Part shown: positions 45,301 through 53,104 of the stretch, one piece after another | Layout of the letters: the number at the start of each line of letters is the position of its first letter | Numbering within the stretch: the stretch's first letter is position 1 | Position numbers and translations under genes: made by a program | NCBI GenBank assembly: GCA_025330725.1 | Contig: JAIWND010000017.1 | Location: 372,001-436,000, forward strand | From: Chlamydoabsidia padenii | Lineage: Eukaryota; Mucoromycota; Mucoromycetes; Mucorales; Cunninghamellaceae | Reading direction: 5' to 3' | DNA length: 64,000 nucleotides | Notes under the pieces: model-generated | The model's database searches: none | What the model saw: the letters and a program-made list of their open reading frames with translations, nothing else | Told to the model about the DNA's origin: nothing

Positions 45301-46034
45301 TTTTCGGTCATGATGTAATCCAGATTCTTGTAGTAAAGCTGTCGATCTTGCATAGGTGTCAATAACACCGTCCGCCCATGAGTGTCCACCAGTTTCCACA
45401 CATCGTATTGCCATTCAGGAACAGGATTTTCTTGTCTAAACCAGTCCATTCCGAGGATCAGATCAAATCTTGTTTCTAACACATACGCATCAACTGTACA
45501 GCACCATGTATCTTTCTTCAGTCGTAACCGTGCTTTATACTTGATAACCATTTTCTTGCCATTCGCTACCTCCACCGTTTGTCGTCGCACTGGTTCCAAA
45601 GGCAATCCCACCACCAAATCTGGGTGCACATAAGTATGAGAAGCTCCTGTATCCAATAATGCCGTTATGTCATGGTCACTACACAGCATGTGGTAAAGGG
45701 GTAAATTAGTTTGTCGTTTATTTAATTGATAAATAATTTCACTATCTTCATTTTCCATTAATTCCTCTTCTGTGTCATGTTCCCCATCACAATTATTTTC
45801 TTTTTTGTTACTATCAGTGGCACGGTCCATCGTGTCCACAACCATATCCGCGATTAATCCAGTTTCGTCGAGGCTTTTGTTCGATTCCCATTCGTGTTTC
45901 TTGTTCTTGATACAGTCCATCGTATCCATCGTATCCGCCTGGGTAGAAGGTGAGTTCGAAGTTGTAATTGTCATGCACGCCCCAGATTCACCTTTTAATC
46001 TGAGCGTGCCTTGTCTTTTAAATCCTTCAACCAT
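42387..46034 (-). CDS. pol: Ty3/gypsy Pol polyprotein (PR-RT-RH-IN)
   Basis: An unbroken frame of 1215 codons. In order: aspartic protease with LLDTGASHTYV (about residue 130), reverse transcriptase with YLDDILIYS (YxDD type) and LPFGLTNAPPTFQ, RNase H with DTDASDYGIGAVLQQ, then integrase with an HHCC zinc finger ending in CRECQ, the catalytic core starting WHLDFIGELP with DRGANF and the final Glu in TNGKVERLNG, and a GPY-type module (RWFGPYKIDRR). No chromodomain follows. The frame is -1 relative to gag and overlaps it by about 40 bases; the ATG at 46034 could allow separate initiation, but a slippery heptamer in the overlap makes frameshifting more likely. The TGA stop touches the 3' LTR. 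Confidence 0.93.
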   Translation of the reverse strand: MVEGFKRQGTLRLKGESGACMTITTSNSPSTQADTMDTMDCIKNKKHEWESNKSLDETGLIADMVVDTMDRATDSNKKENNCDGEHDTEEELMENEDSEIIYQLNKRQTNLPLYHMLCSDHDITALLDTGASHTYVHPDLVVGLPLEPVRRQTVEVANGKKMVIKYKARLRLKKDTWCCTVDAYVLETRFDLILGMDWFRQENPVPEWQYDVWKLVDTHGRTVLLTPMQDRQLYYKNLDYIMTEKQLDRSLTNNQIDNCWCLTLTTDGGNGPTDSIIEPLLQEYSDVFTDKIPGLPPDRGVAHLIDTGDAQPVHRTPYKMSPRELKELKRQLDELLELRLIRPSVSPWGAPVLFVRKKDGSLRMCIDYRALNQVTRRNKHPLPRIDECLEQLSGARYFSSIDLKSGYHQVRIHEDDIPKTAFTTRYGSFEFVVLPFGLTNAPPTFQRLMNNILEDALDQYALVYLDDILIYSKTKEEHLRHVQLVLDKLRKARLYANMKKCTFLRDTVTFVGFKVSAAGIRPSDDKLKVIQDWPVPNNVQEVRQFLGLASHYRRFVKDFSSVASPLSDLTKGVGPKRRGITWTPDCQKAFDQLKNALITSPVLMMPRDDSSFVIDTDASDYGIGAVLQQYDDDGKLHPVAFESKKLSAAETKYPVQERELLAILHALRTWRCFVDGRPFVVRTDHNPLKYLRTQMTPTPRLTRWMNEIELYDPTIEYKPGSQHVVPDALSRVVARYDSSGDNSTVDMQPDLLYAMDDKQVAPQLNHPSDWPVYYLCDQETVPSDAKDNLNKHKQDYVVEDGIVMKKVKTDEQIKLVPFITYSDRANWLQKYHDDLGHLGAATVLSHLKSRMYWQSMETDVMNWLKQCRECQINGPQQRSRHGAPMKPLPVPAPFSRWHLDFIGELPQTAKGNKWLLVAVDYSTNWPILRALPEATGANIAKFIYEEITLRFGCPDEILTDRGANFMSKIMANYVSLMKTHHSCTSAFHPRTNGKVERLNGIIKSMLRKYVQGNIYEWDKYLPRVEWSCRTRYHRTTKTSPFYLVYGVHPRQPPDEFWPNLIPERQQDETTMDELVNASTPRLLKLQHRRQQAKELMEKEQAADKQRWDDQVKSQRFEIGDFVLVRHENPLGLEPRWFGPYKIDRRNLDNDIYSLKALDGGKPYNSWVHTDRLKLAIPKDTIESSWYHPAHTRALFPQPGDLTATRIVVDSSPRGE

Positions 46035-46840
46035 TTACAATCCTTGATAACATGTCCTTGTTTTTCGCACGCGAAGCACCGAATTGTCTTATTTACCGGT
46101 TTCCTTTCTTGTTGCTGTCTTGGTTGGCGCGGTTGGTAAGGTCGGCGTGTCGTGGCGTAATCCAGATCCATCGGTTGAGGTCCATCATACCCATTGCTTG
46201 GTCGAAGGGGAGGAAGGGGAGTAAGATAATTCATGCCTTGCACCATCGCCATGGACTGTTCGAAAGAGAGAGCCAAAATTTCCGCCGCGTCCTTGGATTT
46301 TGGGAATTCTTTCATAACATGCGCACGCACCATGGGTTGCAATCCCCGAATGAAGCGATCCTTAAATTCGTCGTCCGTCACCGATGGTAATAGCAGCTCC
46401 ACGTCATGAAAGGCATTAACATATTCACGTACCGATCCAGTTTGTTGTAAGTTGGCCAGTTGGTCCCTAGCTTCTTCATGAGCGTTGATAGGTCTAAAAG
46501 CCGAGCGTAGTAGCTTTTTGAAGTCATTCCAATCCACCGTATCTTCGCCTCTGGTCTCCATTCGTCGCCACCATACGTCTGCACCATCCCGGAGTAAAGT
46601 CACCGCATAATCCACCTGTCTATCGTTTGCCAACCGAGTGAATTCGAAATATCGTTCCACCGAACGGAGCCAACTGTCAACCATTACTGCATTACGAATG
46701 CCCGAAAAACAAGGCGGAGGAGGTACCTTAACCATAGTCGCTGCTTCTCGTTCCTTCCTTTCGTCCAACAAAAGCTTGGTGCTGATCATCAATGTTTGCA
46801 GTGTTTGTGCCAAGTCTACGTTTTGAAAGTTGTCGGTCAT
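45995..46840 (-). CDS. gag: Ty3/gypsy Gag (nucleocapsid with zinc knuckle)
   Basis: About 281 residues from ATG at 46840 (MTDNFQNVDLAQ). It has the retrotransposon-gag core (WLRSVERYFEFTR, DWNDFKKLLRSAF, FKDRFIRGLQP) and one CCHC zinc knuckle, CFACEKQGHVIKDC, near the C terminus. It forms the particle that packages element RNA. The stop is at 45995-45997, inside the start of pol. No second start further upstream is in frame with ATG; an upstream in-frame GTG next to the primer-binding site is not a likely start. Confidence 0.92.
   Translation of the reverse strand: MTDNFQNVDLAQTLQTLMISTKLLLDERKEREAATMVKVPPPPCFSGIRNAVMVDSWLRSVERYFEFTRLANDRQVDYAVTLLRDGADVWWRRMETRGEDTVDWNDFKKLLRSAFRPINAHEEARDQLANLQQTGSVREYVNAFHDVELLLPSVTDDEFKDRFIRGLQPMVRAHVMKEFPKSKDAAEILALSFEQSMAMVQGMNYLTPLPPLRPSNGYDGPQPMDLDYATTRRPYQPRQPRQQQERKPVNKTIRCFACEKQGHVIKDCKWLKDLKDKARSD
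46016..46022 (-). promoter_or_regulatory. Probable -1 ribosomal frameshift site in the gag-pol overlap
   Basis: On the minus strand the gag codons read GA-T TTA AAA, giving the heptamer T-TTA-AAA (X-XXY-YYZ form). Slipping back one base gives TTT-AAA, which is exactly the pol frame. It lies about 20 bases before the gag stop. Whether a pseudoknot or stem follows was not tested. Confidence 0.6.
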
Positions 46841-46874
46841 CGTTGAGATATCGTAATTAGCCACAAGCTACCAG

Positions 46875-47132
46875 TGTCGTTTGAACTATAAGACGAGTAT
46901 TCCTTTTTTATATCAGGTGAAGAATAATGTTTTTATTAAAAGTGAAGTCTACATATATATATACTATTCTATTATCGGAGTCTATGGCTGAATTGGTTAT
47001 ATCGAAGCATCTAGATGTTAAAAGATTTATCGAGAGAGAAAGAAGAGAAAGAAGAGAAAGGAGAAAGAGACAAAAAGAAATTTCCAGATTGATATCTATT
47101 TTTCCAGAGAAAATCACTTTTTATCTCCGACA
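46875..47132 (-). repeat. 5' LTR of the Ty3/gypsy element
   Basis: 258 bp, identical to the other LTR apart from one base. The primer-binding site starts one base inside the element from its inner end. Confidence 0.93.
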
Positions 47133-49400
47133 GTTGTCGGTTCTAAGGCTGTTGCGGCTATATCTGGTATGAGAATAGGCAACAAGGGTAATGTTACGGC
47201 TATATATGTTATGTATATAGGTAACTAATGTGTTTTTGGTCTTTTTGTATGATTTTTATAGAGTGAGCACCAGAACTTTTATGGTGAAAGTTCAACCTTT
47301 TTGATAGAATAGAGTGAAATAAAGATTCTACGACTAAATGTGTCGGAATTTAAATAATCAAGACTTATAGTCTGAAAAAAATATGAATATGCTCTATATG
47401 AATGATCGAGACTAAAAGAATAAGACAGTATTTGGTTGGATCGAAGTCCTTTTATACTGCTTTTATTGAGTTAAATAATAAACAAGAGATAACTATCGAA
47501 AAAAATAAAATTGCGGGGAGAGGAGGGTATTTATACTAATAATTAAAACTGCGCATCCAACAATGAACAAGAGGTGCAGATAACAAGAGGTGCATATAAC
47601 CTGAGGTGCAGATATTACTATATCTGGTCGGCCCAAGCCATTAGACCTGGAATTCCAAATATGGCTTGCAAAATATCATCCTCGTCAGTAAGGATAAATA
47701 GGTTTGAAGTATTAAAAGTAGTGAGTACCAGAATTTTTTTGGTTTAGATTCAACCTTTGAGATGTACTTGAATGTACTTGTTAAATAAGAAATAAGAGAA
47801 AGGAGAATCCCAATTTGGAGAGTGGGATTTAAAAGTAAAAATAGATGTAGATCTTTCACCAAAGTAAGATCAAATAAGACAAATGGCAATAGTAAAGCCA
47901 ATAAAAGTAGATCTTGTATCAAAATGAGACCACAAAAGACAAAGTTACGCTTGTAAGTAATTTGATAAAAGGACAAAGCTCTTGTTAAGTTTTTTGTATG
48001 TTTATAAAACTAAAGAATTCAAAAAAGAGATGGGGTATTTATACTATTTGTTAATTAAGGTTAAAGAAAAAGAGAATTTAAAATGATGATTTTCAATTAT
48101 GATATATGTGTCATGTCTCTTCAAGCTCCCGTGTGATCAAGTCGCTTAGGTCAAAAAATTGTTCTTGTATATCCATCACACTCCCTGGGTGCGAACTAGA
48201 TGGACCACCATCTTTGTACCGTACATCTTGGATGGCTATTTCCCTTTGGAGTTGTACGTACTCTTGCTTGATCATTTTTCGAGCTTTGGTAGTTTGTACC
48301 TTCACCTGGAAACTTATCATGAGCTATTTGAATGAGCACGGAAATCAAGGTGTTCCTTTTCATCGTCCAGTAGCGTTTCTGAAGCATCAACTCTCCCCCT
48401 TTTTTAAACGTCCGGACTCCAGAATACATTAGGTAGTGTATATGGCTTTAACTGATTCCCATGCACCCTTTTTAGACGGTTCATGTCATTTTCTTTTCCT
48501 AGGGTCCGATGAATGATATGTATGCCTTCCCAGTTATCAAATGTCTTTCCAGTATACTTCTTTTATACTTTTTTTTATAATTAAAGTTTTTGAATCCCAT
48601 GTGTCCACCTTGAGAGCGTACATGATGCATCTTGTTTATTTAAAATCTTCCGTTTTATTTGTTGTTCAGTGTTGTATATGTTCTTGTTATCCATAGTATA
48701 CTTTGAAGAATACCTCAATATATATCGTTTTTCTTTCTTTATTGCGTCTTGTGGGTATTTCATATGCTTTTGATAATACTTGATTTGTGTTCTTCTTCTT
48801 TCTTCCATGTTGTATTTGTTTTGTCGATTGATAGCGTAAAAGGAGGCTGAAGAAACTTGACGGGGTTTGAAAATGCATGAATTTTGTTTCGGCCCCCCCT
48901 ATTTTGAAATCATGGCGCTTCCAGCTTGCGCCCACTTTTATATTTGATGTCATAGTCGGCCAAGTAGTGTATCTATCTTGTCACTATGCCTGTTAAAAGT
49001 TTGGTTGATTAAAAGTAGTGAGCGCTAGACTCTTTTGGTCAAGATTCAACCTTTTGTACGTTCTTGCTGAAAAGAGTAAATGCTAAAAGAGGTCCCAATT
49101 TGAAAGTTGGGATTTGAAAATAAGCCAAAAGTAGATCTTGTACCAAAATAAGATCGCAAAAGACAAAAGTTACAATTATAAAGTAGCTGTGTATAAGATA
49201 GGTGGCTAAAGAAAGACCTCTTGATAAGTGTATTCAAGTCTGGGAGTGGACCAATATAAGCAACCAAACATCTGTTGAGTAATGATTCAAAACAAAGATC
49301 AATTAATCTTTGAAAGGTAGCAGGGTTAATCGTCAATCCCATAGGTAGCATTTTATATTGATATGTACCAAACTTTGTTAACCAATTCTTTACTTTTTTT
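47133..49400. mobile_element. Decayed LTR-element remains
   Basis: A sequence starting AGTGAGC/TRCYAGA with TTCAACCTTT about 35 bases on recurs at about 47262, 47720 and 49017. The last two stay similar for about 200-270 bp (both contain CCCAATTTG...GTGGGATTT-like segments and GTAGATCTTGTA), which suggests old LTRs flanking about 1 kb. Minus-strand coding-like scraps at 48110-48430 and an RT fragment at 49215-49385 lie in or beside them. All frames are broken. Confidence 0.6.
49215..49385 (-). pseudogene. Reverse-transcriptase fragment
   Basis: The minus-strand frame reads TKFGTYQYKMLPMGLTINPA, then TFQRLIDLCFESLL and CLVAYIG, the RT palm region of a Ty3/gypsy element. The YxDD active site is ruined (AYIG, then divergent). 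It is clearly different from the intact element nearby, so it comes from another, older family. Confidence 0.75.
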
Positions 49401-49402
49401 TT

Positions 49403-49879
49403 TCTCAAAGGGGAAATGCTAGGCGCACGGAAAGTACGCACGGAACTTTGAAAGAGAACTACTCGCTCAATGGTGAACAGACGCTAAGGATTAAAGTGGC
49501 GAGGTAGACATTATAGCATATTTCTAACATACGTTACCGCAAAATACAAGCACCAAGCCCGTTGTGTTCTTCTGTGTCAATTTTCATTCCACAGCCTTTT
49601 ATTTTTATTTTTACAAAAGTCGGGTTAAAACAATCTTGAGGCTATATTGCTCCATACAAGAGACTTGGTACAATGACCATTATGTAAAGTTTGTTGGAAA
49701 TAGACTAAGAAATGCACATGGTCACTTTTGTCATTAGCATCACTTGTTCATTAAGCCAGTAGAGCCTTCTTAAGATTCAAGGCGAGAGTAAGCGGGTTTT
49801 GAAATAATTTGCCTTTCATCACAAAGGAAACTTCATTTTCAAATGCCGAACACCAAAATTCCGTGCGCCTGGTAATTCC
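49403..49879. mobile_element. MITE-like element with terminal inverted repeats
   Basis: The left end GGGAAATGCTAGGCGCACGG is matched in reverse complement at the right end by GGGAATTACCAGGCGCACGG; the inverted ends span about 22 bp. About 477 bp long with no coding capacity. A shortened relative occurs at about 52533-52775. The element carries two copies of the dispersed TTTGAAA motif near its right end. The transposase superfamily cannot be told; I could not define a clear target-site duplication. Confidence 0.75.
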
Positions 49880-51368
49880 CTCTCTCTTTATTGAATGCTT
49901 TACTACTGCTTGAACATTAATTTGACTTTGTGTTTTTATTCAAATCCTTGAACACAAAGAAGCACTTTCTTACTTTTAATATAGAGTGGAAATAAAACTC
50001 ACTGTGTCCATGACCCCATTTGGGTCGACCTTTGTAAGCTGCATGAAAAAAGTAGGATCGGGGTTTGCAAGTTTCATACTTGGAATGATCTAGATACTCG
50101 ACAAGCCCCTCTTTTTTTCTTTTTTCTAATCACTGATAGTAATTTTTCACTAAAAGTGAGCTTATACTATCATTATCTTTGATAGCCAATCGGATTCTAG
50201 TTGCTTATATCGATAGGAACGCCTCCCACTGTGATTGTCTTTTTTCAAACTCAGTTTGTTTTTTGTTTTTTTTTCTCTGTCGCGTAAACAAGGATGGAAT
50301 GAATTTTTTTTTTATCGACTTGCCTATAAAAGATTACTCCTCCTCTTTTTCTTTTTTTCTTTTTCTCTTTTTCTTCTTCATCTACTTCTTCCTTTTCTTC
50401 TTCCCCCCTATAACCCCCCACCCCCACACACCATTGGAGCCATATGAAGAGCCAGAGGAGTCCATGGAAGCCACGATGACAACAACAACAACGACTTTGG
50501 ATATTTATTTATTAAACCCTCGCATACGTTGTTGCCTTTCCCGGGGGGCAACAGTCGCTGGCGGGATGGCTGCACAGGGTCGAAGTCTCCCAGTCCTTTG
50601 GACTTGCAGGTGTGAAAAAGTTGCTACATAGTGGTTGAAATCCCCAGCTTAAGTGCGTGTAGGTGTGGAAATGAATATCAATATAGTTCTACCTCCACGT
50701 GGTGATATTTGGTTAATACTAAATGAACTATTAGTTATAGCTTTGTCTTGTTATTTTTAAATAAAAACCATCTTTACATCCTTTTTTTTGACCGAGAATG
50801 TCGACTGAAAAAGGTCTACAGGATGAAATCGAAAAAGTTGTAGAAATAGATTGTATGTGATCTCTTATTTATTATAATTTAGATGTGTTTTTGAAATGTT
50901 ATACTACTGTATATAGTTAATAAAAAGCCTCATTTAATGTATATGTATATTGTCTTCTTGGTGTGGTTTGTTTGTTTTATCCCATCATACATGTAGGTAA
51001 CTTGATATATCAAGGACAATCTCGCTTTACAACTAAAAGTTTAAAACCATTAACGCTTTCATGTATATCGTAATTATGATCGACATTGTATGATGAGAAA
51101 CAGTTATTACTTGGAATAAAGAGTAAGTGCTAGGTTTTAATTAGCATATGTCGCTCCTGACAAGTTGACCATCTTTTAAAGGAATTAGATCTTGTAGCAA
51201 CCTCTACTTACTTTGGTAAGTAAAAGTAAAATCATTATTCATGCAGAATGGTTGCACGTCTTATACCAAGGAACAAGGTATGTTTCAAAAATCAAATTTC
51301 AATATCCGACTGGTGGCAAACGATGAAGGGGTAACATGTTCTTTTTCTTTTTCTTCCTCCTCTTCTTT
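49880..51368. other. Transposon-rich intergenic region
   Basis: A gene-like front end occurs at about 50320-50630: TATAAAAG (50326-50333), pyrimidine-rich leader, ATG at 50465 opening about 55 residues with poly-Thr then LLNPRIRCCLSRGATVAGG. I recognise no family and no continuation, so it may be a truncated gene. A GATCGGGGTTTGCAAG motif is at 50057-50072. 51130-51330 matches the promoter of the F-box copy at 14007. Confidence 0.4.
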
Positions 51369-52326
51369 ATGGACGACAATCATCAACACGTCCCATTTGA
51401 ACTATTGGAGTTGATTATAACTCATGTTACTGACAAGAAGGATATACTACAATGTACTTTGGTCAACAAAGTCTTTTACGCGGTGACAAACCCAAAGTTA
51501 TGGCATTCATCCATCCATTATGAAGATTCACAGTTATACACAGCGGAACCAGTTTTAAATAGTCTCCATCTAGCCAAATCTTGTTCTCAACTCCATCCGG
51601 TGCCATTGGGCTCTCATATACGTAAGTTATTATTTTGCTGTATGTATGGTTTGCCGTTTGTTGATTCGTATTTTGATTTACGCCGCATCGTTGTTGGAAT
51701 GGACCCCAAAAGTCGAAGAATTAATACTTGAAGAAGATGCACTCGAGAACGCGGACATGAACGAAATTACTTACCGTTGTCCATAGCTCACAACACTCAC
51801 CCTGGTTAACACGTACAATATCACCGGCGACACCTTGACTCTGTTGGGACGAAATTTGTCCTTACTCAGCCTCACCACCGATCACAACGGACTCTTGTCA
51901 CCCATCCTAGGTTGCCGGCTAAAGAAACTGACTCTCACTGGATTTGGATCAAACAAATATCCTATAGAGCATGATGCACTACGACGCTTTGTGGAAATAC
52001 ATCCTCAACTTGAAGAGCTCTAACTGCGCGGGTGTAAGGTGGAATATGATGTGGGGATATGGAACTTGGATAATCTACGTCGACTGTGTTTGGATTGCAA
52101 ATGAGTGTTGCCTACTGGGTGGTTAGAAAAGATGATTTTAGCTTGTCCTCGCCTGGATTATATATATTCAGGTCACCCCTTACCGGTTACATTGGATCAG
52201 GGTGATATAAACAAAGTTCGACTTGGTGCCACTTCATCTGGTCTTACTTATCTGGATTGGGGTATGTGTAATATATATATATATAGTATAGCTTTATTCT
52301 TTTATGATTATTTGATATCTCAATAA
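51369..52326 (+). pseudogene. F-box/LRR gene, decayed third copy
   Basis: Opens MDDNHQHVPFELLELIITHV and carries the complete F-box in frame (LQCTLVNKVFYAVTNPKLW). It then shifts frame near 51700 and has in-frame stops near 51784, 52021 and 52102. Leucine-rich segments remain readable: LTTLTLVNTYNITGDTLTLL, LSLLSLTTDHNG, LRRLCLDCK. It is more diverged from the copies at 5492 and 12950 than these are from each other, and lies in the opposite orientation 37 kb away with its own promoter segment. Multiple lesions make this a clear pseudogene. It shows the intact F-box frame that copy 2 lost. Confidence 0.85.
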
Positions 52327-52532
52327 AAAAACATACTTTATACTCTTATTGACTTGCTTGAATTATATTAATGATTGGAATGATGCCCTGTAAAATGATC
52401 AAAAGATATTTAGTAACTCTTCTTTTGTTGTTGTTGTTGTGTAATTGAGCTGGAAGGGAAACAAAGAAAAAAAGGAGTTGGGCTTTTACTCCTGCCCAGC
52501 CAAGTCGCTGACATTTGTATTGGTATCTTACT

Positions 52533-52775
52533 AGGGGAAATGCTAGACGCACGGGATTTTGTAAGAGCACTACTCGCTCAATGGTGAACAGACGCTAAGG
52601 ATTACAGTGGCGATGTAGACAGTATGGCATATTTCCAACATATGCTACCGCAAAATACAAGCACCAAGTTTCTTGTGTCGGTCTGTCCAAACTCGCGATG
52701 ACTTTTATCTGTCCTTTGCGACGAAGAGTATTTTCTAGAGGGAAGGAAATTTCATTTTCAAATGCCGAACATCAC
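52533..52775. mobile_element. Partial second copy of the MITE-like element
   Basis: GGGAAATGCTAGACGCACGG and the following 150 bp match the left part of the element at 49403; the end with TTTCATTTTCAAATGCCGAAC also matches, but the middle is deleted and the right inverted end is not recognisable. Confidence 0.7.
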
Positions 52776-53104
52776 AAAAGGGACCAGATGGACTCGGAGC
52801 CGGCGGGAATTCAAACCACTATCCTTGCATGAATATGTTAATGCAACAACCAAAGACTTTATATGAATGCCAATGATAATTTGAGAATATAGGCCATAGA
52901 GAGAGGACTTGTGCCTGTCGGTTGTGCTATGGTTCTACTAGTTTGATTTGCCTTAGTATTAGTCAAGTATTCGTCCAGTTCATACTGTATGGAACCAGAC
53001 GGTGGCAACAATTAAAAAGAGAGAGATCAATGTTATTATGTATTTTATTTATTCATTTATTTAAAAAAAATGTTTCCTAAACTAAAGAGGGCATGATGAT
53101 TCGA
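52776..53104. other. Intergenic, no gene seen
   Basis: Between MITE remains and the ARP8 stop. One GGCGGGAATTCAAACC motif-like site near 52802-52817. Nothing else recognised. Confidence 0.4.

Larger units (their letters stand above)
42129..47132 (-). mobile_element. Complete Ty3/gypsy LTR retrotransposon (5004 bp)
   Basis: Two 258-bp LTRs (42129-42386 and 46875-47132) flank gag and pol, both read on the minus strand. LTRs begin TGTCG and end CGACA. They differ at one base by my reading (CTAATTTTCC against CTATTTTTCC). The same four bases, GTTG, lie outside each LTR and are the likely target-site duplication. Next to the 5' LTR the minus strand reads C-TGGTAGC, a primer-binding site that matches the 3' end GCTACCA of fungal initiator tRNA-Met for at least seven bases. 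Before the 3' LTR is a purine run GGGGAATGA. Order PR-RT-RH-IN places it in Ty3/gypsy (Metaviridae). No stops interrupt either frame, so it may be active. Confidence 0.95.

Noticed and set aside
44984..46047. Plus-strand frames across the retroelement
   Set aside because: Antisense shadows of pol and gag, which carry clear motifs on the minus strand.
46841..46864. GTG start extending Gag upstream
   Set aside because: It overlaps the primer-binding region and is not ATG; the ATG at 46840 fits.
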